This document shows positions 7,176 through 15,383 of a stretch of 28,157 nt of DNA, one piece after another (within the stretch, counting starts at the first letter, position 1; every line of letters begins with the position of its first letter). The notes beneath the pieces were generated by a model. That model saw only the letters and a program-made list of their open reading frames with translations. It was not told where the DNA came from and ran no database searches. The translations under genes and the position numbers were made by a program. Origin of the DNA: an uncultured bacterium (GTDB taxonomy: Bacteria > Actinomycetota > Coriobacteriia > Coriobacteriales > Coriobacteriaceae); assembly GCA_905216145.1 (NCBI GenBank), contig CAJMST010000026.1:1-28157 (forward strand). The letters are read 5' to 3'.

Positions 7176-9662
7176 CTAAAGCGAGAAGTACTCACTGTCG
7201 GAGGATAGGTTTGACCCGAGCCACAGATCGCCATCGAGGAAGAACTCTGGCCAGCGCTGCATGAACAGCGCTTGCTCGCGCTTCCAGCGGCGCAGCTTTT
7301 TCTCGTTGGCCTCTTCCCTGCCGCGCGAGGTGAACTCGTAGTGATACAGCTCGGCATAGGGCGTATAGATGGTTCGATAGCCCGCCTCCCACACGCGCAG
7401 ACAAAAGTCCGCGTCGTTAAAGCCGACGGCGAATTCCTCGTCGTAGCCTCCGACCCGCTCAAATACGTCGCGTCGGACCATCTGACAGGCACCAGTTACG
7501 GCGCTAAAGTTACCGGGGCGCACAGCGCGGGCAAGATAGCCCTCGCGCTTTGCCGAGAAGTCCTGGTTGGCATGGGCAAGTGCGCCACGCACGCCAACCA
7601 AGATGCCGGCATGTTGCACCAGATGATCGGCAAAGTAGAGTTTGGCGCCCACCACGCCCGCATCGGGACGCTGCAGATACCCCATCATCTCTTCGATAAA
7701 GTCCGGACTTATGACCTCGGTATCGTTGTTGAGCAGCAGCAGATAGTCGCCCCTGGCATGCTCAACGCCAAAGTTAATGATCTTGGAGTAATTGAACTCA
7801 CCCGGCCAGTACACAACGTGTGCGATGCCCTTACCTTCGGATGCAGCAGTCACGCGCTCTGGCAGGGTTTCGTAATACGCAAACGTCTCCGGGGCTTTGC
7901 TGTTGTTCTCCACCAAGACGATCTCGTAATTGGCATACGTTGCCTTCTGAGCGATCGACATCACGCAGGCATCGAGCGTCTCAACGTGATCCTTGGTGGG
8001 AATCACAATGCTCACCAGCGGCGCAGACTCCGGCAGCGCATAACGCATGTGATAGACAAACGGCATCTCGGTCTCCTCGACCGTTCCGCAAATGCCCAGC
8101 GCGTTAAAGTGGCGCTGAAGCGCAAGGCGCCCGGCTTCAATAGCATACGGCTTGCTATCGGCGGATCCGTCGGCGGTCGACCCCGGATGCACGCGCCAGT
8201 GATACAACACGTGCGCAATATGCTCAAAGCGCGCACCCGCTGCAAGGCAGCGAAGCGTCAGGTCATAATCCTGGGCGCCCGCGACGTCTTCCGGTGACAT
8301 GCCAATGCAATCGATGAGCGCCTTCTCCGCCATCAGAAAATGCGTCACGCAGTTATGGCTATAGAGCAGGTCGACGTTGAGCTGCGTCTTAAAGACCGGC
8401 TGGCCCCACTCCCCCGTTTTCTGGAACATGTCCTCGTCGCAGAACAGGACCTGGGGACGCACGCCCTCGACAGCCTTGTTCAGCGCGGCAACATAGTGGA
8501 ATAACGCGTCCGGTTCCAGAATGTCGTCATGGTCCAAGAACGCGATGTAGTCGCCCGTCGCTTGCTCGATACCTGCGTTGGTGTTGACCACAATGCCGCC
8601 GTTGCCGGGCAGCCCAATGCGACGAACGCGCTCGTCGTTGGCACTTGCCGCAAGATTGGCCACCGCATCCCATTCGGGCGAGGCGTCCATAAGCAGCAAT
8701 TCCCAGTTGTCATAGCTCTGGGCTAGCACCGAGTCCAGCAGCTCGCGCAGGTAAACCCGATCAGTCTTGTAGCACGGCACCACAATGCTCACGAGCGGCC
8801 TATAGGCAAAGGCCGCCGAAGCAACACGCTGGCACGCCAGATCGCCCGGCTTTGCGCGATGCTGCTCAAACCAACGTCGATAAGCTGCGTCGTCAGCGCG
8901 TGCATCCTTCATGCGGTTCCAGCTGTCGTCGACCATACCGTTGTACAGACGGCCATCCATGGCGCAAAAACCGCTCTGGATCTGCTCCGTGGGATCGCTC
9001 ACAATCGCGATAAAATCTCGTATATCCTGAGGCATCTCAACGCTCAGATACGTTTTATTGACGCGGCAACCGTTGCACTGCGGCACATCGACCTGCGACT
9101 CAAACACATGCACGGTAGCATCGATGGCATTCATATGCGTATCGAAGATCTGGAGCTCAGGTGCGCACTGGGGTTCTCCCGCCCAGGTAACCTCATAGCG
9201 CCACACCGCGCCGGCGTCTGTCGGCAAATAGCGAATGGCATCGATCTCGTAGCGACCGCAGCATTCGCCACGCTGCGCATCGCGGATAAGCGCGCACAGC
9301 GCAGGCTTTGCTTTGTAGTTAATCTTAGATTCCAGCTTGGCCACGCGGCTATCGAGGCGAATAGAGCCCAACCTTTGACCACCGGACGCAAAAACGACAT
9401 CCATCGACGAGCCATCCAAAAACGGAAGTACCATGACGGCGAGCTCGCGCTCGTAACCGGAAACGGAAGGGCAAAGCGCCAGCACACGGCCATGATCGAC
9501 CGGGAGCACCAGCGACGGCACACGAGAACCGCTCGTCGTCGCATGGACAAACGCTTGAGAACCCTCCCGCTCAATAAGCGCGGCGACATCCTGACCGGCA
9601 AAACGAAGCAGCACAAACAGACGGCCCTGGCTGCGGCAAAGTGCCAAACGTTTGATACTCAT
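7176..9662 (-). CDS. Large GT2 glycosyltransferase with two catalytic domains (rhamnosyltransferase-like)
   Basis: The 828-residue protein starts at ATG 9662, directly after the TAG of the preceding gene. Residues 1-285 form an N-terminal region without a recognised fold. A first GT-A domain begins at about 290 (LVSIVVPCYK) with DHDD at 377-380 as the metal/nucleotide-sugar site. A second begins at about 549 (LVSIVIPTKDH) with NNDTE at 645-649 and a later GGYDEEFAVGFNDADFCLR segment typical of the rhamnosyltransferase/WsaE-like GT2 group. It has no membrane helices, so it should act on the inner face of the membrane. Two active sites suggest addition of two sugars or a repeating unit on a lipid-linked glycan. 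It is the last gene of the five-gene glycosyltransferase operon. Its 3' end is duplicated at 5113-5296. The exact sugar is unknown. Confidence 0.88.
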   Translation of the reverse strand: MSIKRLALCRSQGRLFVLLRFAGQDVAALIEREGSQAFVHATTSGSRVPSLVLPVDHGRVLALCPSVSGYERELAVMVLPFLDGSSMDVVFASGGQRLGSIRLDSRVAKLESKINYKAKPALCALIRDAQRGECCGRYEIDAIRYLPTDAGAVWRYEVTWAGEPQCAPELQIFDTHMNAIDATVHVFESQVDVPQCNGCRVNKTYLSVEMPQDIRDFIAIVSDPTEQIQSGFCAMDGRLYNGMVDDSWNRMKDARADDAAYRRWFEQHRAKPGDLACQRVASAAFAYRPLVSIVVPCYKTDRVYLRELLDSVLAQSYDNWELLLMDASPEWDAVANLAASANDERVRRIGLPGNGGIVVNTNAGIEQATGDYIAFLDHDDILEPDALFHYVAALNKAVEGVRPQVLFCDEDMFQKTGEWGQPVFKTQLNVDLLYSHNCVTHFLMAEKALIDCIGMSPEDVAGAQDYDLTLRCLAAGARFEHIAHVLYHWRVHPGSTADGSADSKPYAIEAGRLALQRHFNALGICGTVEETEMPFVYHMRYALPESAPLVSIVIPTKDHVETLDACVMSIAQKATYANYEIVLVENNSKAPETFAYYETLPERVTAASEGKGIAHVVYWPGEFNYSKIINFGVEHARGDYLLLLNNDTEVISPDFIEEMMGYLQRPDAGVVGAKLYFADHLVQHAGILVGVRGALAHANQDFSAKREGYLARAVRPGNFSAVTGACQMVRRDVFERVGGYDEEFAVGFNDADFCLRVWEAGYRTIYTPYAELYHYEFTSRGREEANEKKLRRWKREQALFMQRWPEFFLDGDLWLGSNLSSDSEYFSL
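7179..7362 (-). repeat. Direct repeat copy 2 (inside the intact glycosyltransferase gene)
   Basis: This is the intact partner of the copy at 5113-5296. It encodes the last 60 or so residues of the large glycosyltransferase. The distance between copies is 2066 bases. Confidence 0.8.
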
Positions 9663-10730
9663 CTACACTTCTCGCTTTCCCAGGGCGTTCGCTGCCATGC
9701 GTTTGCAGGCACCCAGGCGCCCAAACCTCAAGACGTCGTAATCGAACATGAGCTTTTTGCACAAACGAGCAGCAGGGGCCTTACCGATAAGTGCCGCGCG
9801 CACCATGGCGGCAACCGAAGGAGCACATTGTGCGAGCGCAGCATCGTTGTCCACGGCAGAACCGTTAAGCGCCGCGGCAACGGCAGCAAACACTTTGCCG
9901 CAGTCCGAACCCAGCAACCTCAGCGCATCGTACAGCACCAGATCACACAGGAAGTACGCCAGGTCATCAGCATGCTGTGCGTCGAGACCGTCGCGCTGCC
10001 AGTCAGCCAGCATAGCGGAGTAAATCTTCACGTGCTCCAGCAGACGTGTCTCGTCGTCGTAGCGCATGGTGTCCATGAGCGAACCCTTGCGAGCCACGCG
10101 ATAGTCGTACAACTTGTTCGAGATAAGCGCGGTCTTGTGCGAACGACCGTACACGGCAAAGTCGAAGACCTGGTCCTCGCCATACTTAACGGTTTCGTCG
10201 AACACGATCCCGTTGCCCAGCAAGAAGTCGCGCTTGCAGGCGGTGCGCCATGCAAAGGGACGAGACGCTTCCTTAAACAGCAGGTCGGAGCTATAGCCCT
10301 CAAACGACACATCGCGCGGGCTAAGCACATAGTTAAGCCACGGATACCCCGCCTCCAGCGGATACGGGTTCGCGCCAAAGGTCAACACGTCGCAGTCCTC
10401 GCGCTCAAAGGCATCGACGATCACGCGGCATGCATCGGGCGTAAAGCGGTCGTCGGAATCCAAGAACGCGACAATAGGCGCCGTGGACGCGGCGATGCCT
10501 GCATTGCGCGCGCTCGACAGGCCCCCGTTCTCTTTATCGACCAACGTAAAGCGCGCGTCCTTTTCGCAATAGGCAGCCGCAATATCGCGCGAACCGTCCG
10601 GCGAGCCATCGTTGACCAGCACGCCTTCCCAATCGGGCATGTCCTGCGCAAGCAGGGAGTCCAGGCACCAGGCCAGGCACTCCTCCACCTTATAGATGGG
10701 AACGACAACGGAAATCTTGGGGGTAGTCAT
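9663..10730 (-). CDS. GT2 family glycosyltransferase (module B')
   Basis: The start chosen is ATG 10730, which has AGGAG nine bases upstream; a TTG two codons earlier is too close to that site. The 355-residue protein opens with KISVVVPIYKVEECL, then VLVNDGSPDGS (NDGSPD at 40-45), ENGGLSSARNAGI and the DSDD motif at 91-94, a standard single GT-A family 2 domain using a nucleotide-sugar donor. The C-terminal half (GEDQVFDFAVYGRSHKTALI and beyond) matches in pattern the gene at 11936-12976, so the two look like paralogues. It has no transmembrane segment. Its stop abuts the start of the large glycosyltransferase and its ribosome site overlaps the stop of the gene before it, so it is clearly operonic. 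Donor and acceptor sugars are unknown. Confidence 0.88.
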   Translation of the reverse strand: MTTPKISVVVPIYKVEECLAWCLDSLLAQDMPDWEGVLVNDGSPDGSRDIAAAYCEKDARFTLVDKENGGLSSARNAGIAASTAPIVAFLDSDDRFTPDACRVIVDAFEREDCDVLTFGANPYPLEAGYPWLNYVLSPRDVSFEGYSSDLLFKEASRPFAWRTACKRDFLLGNGIVFDETVKYGEDQVFDFAVYGRSHKTALISNKLYDYRVARKGSLMDTMRYDDETRLLEHVKIYSAMLADWQRDGLDAQHADDLAYFLCDLVLYDALRLLGSDCGKVFAAVAAALNGSAVDNDAALAQCAPSVAAMVRAALIGKAPAARLCKKLMFDYDVLRFGRLGACKRMAANALGKREV

Positions 10731-10742
10731 AGCCAAGTGCTC

Positions 10743-11861
10743 CTACTGTGCGGCCGGCACGTCATCGGGATGCGGATTATCGCCGTAGGTGCGCTGATAC
10801 GTCAGCACGCGCCAGACCAGCGGCAGGCCGCCAATCTTAAAGTAGTGCTTAAACGTATTGAGCTTGCCGGGCTTCTTAAAGTCAAAGCGCGAATCGATAT
10901 AAGCACGGGGCGACTTGACCATCAGGCGCAAGTCGGTCTCGCCGCGCGGATCGAACAGCGACAGATCAAAGCGACCGGCATCCCAATCGGCCTTGAGCTC
11001 GGGCGAAGCCTTCTCCCAAAACTGCTCGCGCAGCTCATCGACCAGACGCTCGTCATTCCAGCGATACGTATCGACCTTCATGCGCATTAAAATGCCCTGG
11101 AGCTGAACCTTGAGCTCGGGACGTTCATCCAAAAAGCGCTGCATCTCGGCGTATTCGTCGCACACGCAAAATACCTTGTTGGGCGAATTAACTGAGCTCT
11201 TCTCGTTGTCTTGGCGATAGCACAAAATGGGGTCCGCGATAAACGCTGCACGCTCGGCGCATGCCCAAACCTTAAAGTTAAAGCCTGCGTCCTGATACGA
11301 GGCGCCCGGCGTGGGAAGGAACCGAATCTGATTGTCGTTGAGGAACTCGCGCCGATAGATGGCCGACCAAATGGAAGGTTTGCGGTAGAAGATGCCCGGG
11401 CGATCGACGGGGCGATACGCGGCGCCCGTCATATACTCGCCGATGATCCCAAACAGCTCACGGCGCTCGCTGGGCGTGGACCAATACAGATAAAAGTCGC
11501 CCTTTACCACATCGGCATGCTCAGCATCGGCCTTGGCGACCAGCTTTTGGAGCGAATCCTCAAACATAAAGTCGTCGGACTCAAGAATGCCCACGTACTC
11601 ACCGCGCGCCATCTCCAGACCGCGGTTCATCGAGTCGCCGTAGCCGCTGTTGGCTTTGTCGATCATCTTTACACGGGGGTCGCGCTCCATGTACTCGCGG
11701 ATGATATCCGGCGAGCTATCGGTGGAACCGTCATTGATACAGATGATCTCGATGTCCTTGAGCGTCTGCGCCACGGCGGAATCGAGGCACTCGCGCAGAT
11801 AGCGCTCGACATTGCAAATGGGGACAAGCAGCGAAACTTTAGGGGTATCAGAGTTCTGCAA
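10743..11861 (-). CDS. GT2 family glycosyltransferase (module A')
   Basis: A TTG at 11861 is the likely start because a perfect AGGAGG lies five bases upstream. The 372-residue product begins VSLLVPICNVERYLRECLDS, with CINDGSTD (NDGSTD at 43-48), MIDKANSGYGDSMNRGLEMA and ESDD at 94-97: a GT-A family 2 catalytic domain. The C-terminal half contains KPSIWSAIYRREFL, LPTPGASYQD and YRQDNEKSSVNS. It is a close paralogue of the gene at 12983-14086: long blocks such as TLKDIEIICINDGSTD are identical. Its final residues (GDNPHPDDVPAAQ) are unlike the paralogue. It probably adds one sugar in wall or capsular polysaccharide assembly. A 74-base gap separates it from the gene before it in the operon. Confidence 0.88.
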   Translation of the reverse strand: MQNSDTPKVSLLVPICNVERYLRECLDSAVAQTLKDIEIICINDGSTDSSPDIIREYMERDPRVKMIDKANSGYGDSMNRGLEMARGEYVGILESDDFMFEDSLQKLVAKADAEHADVVKGDFYLYWSTPSERRELFGIIGEYMTGAAYRPVDRPGIFYRKPSIWSAIYRREFLNDNQIRFLPTPGASYQDAGFNFKVWACAERAAFIADPILCYRQDNEKSSVNSPNKVFCVCDEYAEMQRFLDERPELKVQLQGILMRMKVDTYRWNDERLVDELREQFWEKASPELKADWDAGRFDLSLFDPRGETDLRLMVKSPRAYIDSRFDFKKPGKLNTFKHYFKIGGLPLVWRVLTYQRTYGDNPHPDDVPAAQ

Positions 11862-11935
11862 GAGAACCTCCTGTTGAATAGCGTGTAACAGGGTTATTTT
11901 AGCAGCCGGGTTGCGGCGGGCGGCAGCGCTTGGAA

Positions 11936-12976
11936 TTAGATAAAGCGCTCCAGACAGGCTTTGAGACCGCGAGTCGAAAGATAGAACAGCGTGGCGTCTG
12001 CCATCGAAACGCCCGAGGTCGCCGCAACGAGCTTGTGGGCAACACGCCGAACGGCGCCCTTAGCAGGCATATCCGCCCACGCCGTTCCCAAAAACGTCGT
12101 GAGATCCATGTTGACGCGAGCCGCCACGCGATGGAAACCATCGGCATCCAAGCGCGCCAGGTCGAACACAATTAGGTCTAAAAACCAAGTTATCAGCTCG
12201 CCGGGACACAGGTCCAAAAGACCATAGGCCGCCCAGTCTTCCAAGACCTCCTCGAGCATCTTCATGTGGGCGTCAAGCTTTTTGGCGCGCGCCTCGGCAC
12301 TGTTGAACTCGTGCGTCGCCGATTCGCTCTCCATCACGTAGTGGTAGAACTTGTCAGGCATGACGACGGTCCTGCGGGCAAGCGCATAAGCCGCAAATTG
12401 GAAGACGACGTCCTCGCCCAAAGCCAAACCGGGGGCGAAGCGAATGCCTTCGCGATTGAGCAGCTCGCGCGAAAAAGCCGCACGGCAGGCATAGGGCTGC
12501 GCATTCGAATGGAACAGCAGTTGAGGATCGCGGGCGCCGAAGGTACCAGCTTTGGGGCTCATGAGTTGCTGGACGCGTTTGGGGGCAGCATCGGCAGGTT
12601 CACAGACGCCGCCAAAAACGGCGGCCTCGGCATCCGCAGACTCCATGGCATGCAGCACGCGCTCGACCGTCTGGGCATCGATGTAATCGTCGGCGTCCAC
12701 AAAAAAGACGGTCTCGCCCTCGGCGACATCGATACCGGCATTTCGAGCACACGAGACACCCGCGTTTTCCTGGTCAATCACCAGTACGCGATCGTCGGCC
12801 TGCGCGATCTGGCGCAACACGTTCAACGAATCATCAGTCGAACCGTCGTTGACGCAGACAACCTGAATCGAACACTCAGACTGGACCAACAGCGAATCGA
12901 GGCATCGCTGAATGGAGCGTGCAGAGTTGTAAACGGGGACGACAATGGTAACTTTAGGACACGAGGCCTCTCCCAT
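11936..12976 (-). CDS. GT2 family glycosyltransferase (module B)
   Basis: ATG 12976 lies six bases after the stop of the preceding gene, with a G-rich ribosome site (GGGGGTAGG) overlapping that stop. The 346-residue protein has KVTIVVPVYNSARSIQRCLDS, VCVNDGSTDDS (NDGSTD at 43-48), ENAGVSCARNAGID and DADD at 94-97, all standard for the GT-A family 2 fold. The second half (LALGEDVVFQFAAYALARRT, DKFYHYV, LDLIVFDLARL) lines up in pattern with the gene at 9663-10730. It has no signal peptide or membrane span, so it is cytoplasmic or membrane-associated. With the preceding gene it forms an A-B pair that recurs as A'-B' further down the operon. Its sugar specificity cannot be read from the sequence. 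Confidence 0.88.
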   Translation of the reverse strand: MGEASCPKVTIVVPVYNSARSIQRCLDSLLVQSECSIQVVCVNDGSTDDSLNVLRQIAQADDRVLVIDQENAGVSCARNAGIDVAEGETVFFVDADDYIDAQTVERVLHAMESADAEAAVFGGVCEPADAAPKRVQQLMSPKAGTFGARDPQLLFHSNAQPYACRAAFSRELLNREGIRFAPGLALGEDVVFQFAAYALARRTVVMPDKFYHYVMESESATHEFNSAEARAKKLDAHMKMLEEVLEDWAAYGLLDLCPGELITWFLDLIVFDLARLDADGFHRVAARVNMDLTTFLGTAWADMPAKGAVRRVAHKLVAATSGVSMADATLFYLSTRGLKACLERFI

Positions 12977-12982
12977 GCCGAC

Positions 12983-14086
12983 CTACCCCCTCAGCGATTC
13001 GATGAGGAAGGCGGCGACCACGCCTGGGCCTCCAACCGAGGCGTAATACTTAGCACGCCCCAAGGCACCATCCGTCGCAAAACTCGGATGCTCGTCAACC
13101 CAGCCCTCGGGATCTTTGAGGATGGCAGCGAGATTTGCGCGCTTCCACGGTTTGAGGTCGTCAAGCAAAAACTCCCCCGCGTCCAAGGCCGCCTGAAATT
13201 CCTTAGCCATCTGAACCAGGAACTCCTTATAGAACTTAGGCGCCAGGCGCACGTAGTTCCACATGTATGAATCGTACTTAATGAGCTGGTTGAACTTGAG
13301 CATGCGCGCGACATCGCCGCTTGCGTGGTCGCGGGCATAATCCTCTCGAATCCAACGCTCAATCTCGGCATACTCGGTATTGACGCAAAAGACCTTAGCT
13401 GAAGAATTGACCGAGGAATTCTCGTTGTCCTGGCGATACGACAACACGGCATCGTGCAGGTAAATAGCCTTATCGGCGCACGCGATCACCTTAAAGGCGA
13501 ATGACGTGTCCTGAAAGGATGCCCCCGGAGTCGGCAGGAACGTAATGCCGTTGCGCTCAAGAAAATCGCGACGGTACACGGCCGACCAAATCGACGGCTT
13601 TTGCTTAAAGAACTGCGTCGTATCGCTCGGGTGCACTGGCTTGCCACAGTCCTTGGCTTTAAACATCTCGTGCAGCGAACGGCGCTCCTCGGGCTTAGAC
13701 CAGTAGAAATCAAAGTTCGCCTTCGCAAAGTCGGCATTATTGCTATCGGCGGCCGAGACAAGCTTTTCGAGTGCGTCGGGCGCCATAAAGTCATCGGACT
13801 CCAAGATACCAACGTACTTGCCACGCGCCATCTCCAGACCGTGGTTCATCGAGTCGCCGTAGCCGCTGTTGGCCTTGTCGATCATCTTGACGCGCCCATC
13901 GCGCTCCATATACTCGCGGATTATCGCCGGCGAGTTGTCGGTCGACCCGTCGTTAATGCAGATGATCTCAATATCCTTGAGCGTCTGCGCCAGGGCGGAA
14001 TCGAGGCACTCGCGCAGGTAGCGCTGAACATTGTAAATGGGAATAAGCAGCGACAGAACAGGGCTGCCAGAGGCGTTAGTAGACAA
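12983..14086 (-). CDS. GT2 family glycosyltransferase (module A), first gene of the operon
   Basis: The likely start is a TTG at 14086, five bases after AAGGAG; no better ATG or GTG is near. The 367-residue product has LSLLIPIYNVQRYLRECLDS, NDGSTD at 45-50, KANSGYGDSMNHGLEMA and ESDD at 96-99, a complete GT-A family 2 catalytic domain. It also has the C-terminal blocks KPSIWSAVYRRDFL, LPTPGASFQD and YRQDNENSSVNS shared with its paralogue at 10743-11861. It is the promoter-proximal gene of five glycosyltransferase genes read toward lower coordinates, divergent from a sixth at 14344. No flippase, polymerase or sugar-nucleotide synthesis gene is in the window, so those must be encoded elsewhere. 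Confidence 0.88.
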   Translation of the reverse strand: MSTNASGSPVLSLLIPIYNVQRYLRECLDSALAQTLKDIEIICINDGSTDNSPAIIREYMERDGRVKMIDKANSGYGDSMNHGLEMARGKYVGILESDDFMAPDALEKLVSAADSNNADFAKANFDFYWSKPEERRSLHEMFKAKDCGKPVHPSDTTQFFKQKPSIWSAVYRRDFLERNGITFLPTPGASFQDTSFAFKVIACADKAIYLHDAVLSYRQDNENSSVNSSAKVFCVNTEYAEIERWIREDYARDHASGDVARMLKFNQLIKYDSYMWNYVRLAPKFYKEFLVQMAKEFQAALDAGEFLLDDLKPWKRANLAAILKDPEGWVDEHPSFATDGALGRAKYYASVGGPGVVAAFLIESLRG

Positions 14087-14151
14087 ATGTGCTCCTTAGG
14101 ATAATACCTGTCGTTTCATGGTATCAAAGGGCCAGCGCGCCAGCGGGCGTT

Positions 14152-14181
14152 TATATAATCTATGGAGCCTCTTGCGGGCAA
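14152..14181 (-). promoter_or_regulatory. Likely promoter of the glycosyltransferase operon
   Basis: On the minus strand TTGCCC (14181-14176) and TATATA (14157-14152) are separated by 18 bases. Transcription would start near 14145, leaving a leader of about 60 bases before the TTG start at 14086. The same T/A-rich block also reads TATAAT on the plus strand (14154-14159) but has no matching -35 there. Confidence 0.45.
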
Positions 14182-14237
14182 AGCAGCCCCACGTCATGCG
14201 GCGGGCCCATGGCAGGTTCCTGCGTTTTATTCAAAGC

Positions 14238-14268
14238 TTGCCGCCAAGGTGCGCCGAGCCTTTACAAT
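14238..14268 (+). promoter_or_regulatory. Possible promoter of the GlfT2-like glycosyltransferase
   Basis: TTGCCG (14238-14243) and TACAAT (14263-14268) are 19 bases apart, slightly long. The -10 matches five of six consensus bases, and a start near 14275 would leave about 70 bases of leader before the ATG at 14344. Confidence 0.4.
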
Positions 14269-14343
14269 AGGACCGTCCCAAGGACGTATTCGATAGCTTC
14301 CGCGCAGCACTCGCCCGCCGCGCGTGAAAGGATATATTGCCCC

Positions 14344-15366
14344 ATGCCTTCAACCCTTCCCGCCCCCATCGATAAGCTCGCCATCGTCGTCGTTACGTAC
14401 AAGCGCCAGGAACTCCTGGCAAATTTGTTCGACTCCATGACCGAGCTCACGGCAACGCCCTGGCGCATCGTGATTGTCGATAACGAAAATTCGCGCGAGA
14501 CCGAGGCCATGTGCACCGCATTCAACGAGCGCCTGGCCAACCTGTGGGGCATCGACACCGAGCAGCCTGACGCGCAGGGCGGCACCGACCGTGTCATCTA
14601 CGCCCCGCAGCTCAAAAACGGCGGCGGTGCGGGCGGCTTCTCCGCCGGCACTAAATGCGCCTACGACCTGGGCGCCCAGTGGTTCTGGGTGATGGACGAC
14701 GACGTGCTCGTCATCCCCGAAGGCATCGAGCGTCTTGCCAAGTGGACCGACCGCTACGATGTCATCCAGGGTTCGCGCCTAGACTTTGACGGCGGCGCCT
14801 TCTTTTGGCAATACCAACTCATCCTTTCGCTCGGCATTCCCAACCCAGTCGCCAAGTGGGACTTGGGTCCAGAGGGTTATCGCGCCATGAACCAGCTGTG
14901 CTTTGAGGGCGGCATGTTCTCGCGCCGCGTGGTCGACAAGATTGGCCTGCCCGACGCGCGCTTCTTTATCTACGGCGACGATGCCTGCTACGGCTACGTA
15001 GCCAGCCAGCACTTCCCCGCCGCCGTGGTCGCCGACGTGGTGCTCAAGCGCGCCCGCGCCGTCTCCAACTGGGATATCGCCGGCAAGCGCCAGCTCAACT
15101 CCACGAGCGACACCAACCGCTACTACATCATGCGCAACCGCGGTTATCTGGCCCGCTACATGCAGATCTATGGCGACTATCACCCCATGCTGTTCCGTCT
15201 GGGCAACGCCGCGACCTTCTGCAAGGAGTTCATTCGCCTGGCCGCCGTTGACAAGTGCTTTAAGACCGGTATTCCGGCGCTGCGCCGTGGCATGAAAGAC
15301 GCCCGCAAGATCATCAAGGATCCCAACTGGAAGCCCATGCCGCCCATGAAGGACGCGGAACAGTAA
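14344..15366 (+). CDS. GT2 glycosyltransferase, GlfT2-like (galactofuranosyltransferase-type)
   Basis: ATG 14344 has AAAGGA 11 bases upstream. The frame is open far upstream, but the earlier region contains the promoter and does not look coding. The 340-residue protein opens with KLAIVVVTYKRQELLANLFDS, then IVIVDNENS, a glycine-rich loop (NGGGAGGFSAG at 92-102), WVMDDD with the metal-binding DDD at 118-120, and FFIYGDDACYGY (D212/D213) near the expected catalytic base. This order resembles the GlfT2/rhamnosyl-galactofuranosyl branch of GT2 seen in actinobacteria. It has no membrane helix. Divergent transcription from the five-gene operon suggests a shared glycan pathway. It ends 17 bases before the convergent gene's stop, with no visible terminator between. 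GT2 membership is firm; the GlfT2-like substrate is a guess. Confidence 0.87.
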   Translation: MPSTLPAPIDKLAIVVVTYKRQELLANLFDSMTELTATPWRIVIVDNENSRETEAMCTAFNERLANLWGIDTEQPDAQGGTDRVIYAPQLKNGGGAGGFSAGTKCAYDLGAQWFWVMDDDVLVIPEGIERLAKWTDRYDVIQGSRLDFDGGAFFWQYQLILSLGIPNPVAKWDLGPEGYRAMNQLCFEGGMFSRRVVDKIGLPDARFFIYGDDACYGYVASQHFPAAVVADVVLKRARAVSNWDIAGKRQLNSTSDTNRYYIMRNRGYLARYMQIYGDYHPMLFRLGNAATFCKEFIRLAAVDKCFKTGIPALRRGMKDARKIIKDPNWKPMPPMKDAEQ

Positions 15367-15383
15367 AGGGCTTTCGCCCGCCG

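Noticed and set aside
8859..11090. 743-codon open frame on the plus strand
   Set aside because: It lies antisense across two glycosyltransferase genes with clear motifs; GC-rich coding DNA often leaves the opposite strand open. Its translation shows no family-like motif.
12266..13270. 334-codon plus-strand frame
   Set aside because: It is antisense to two GT2 genes with intact catalytic motifs.
14089..14343. N-terminal extension of the GlfT2-like gene
   Set aside because: The stretch contains promoter-like sequences and no conserved protein sequence; ATG 14344 has a ribosome site and starts the GT fold.
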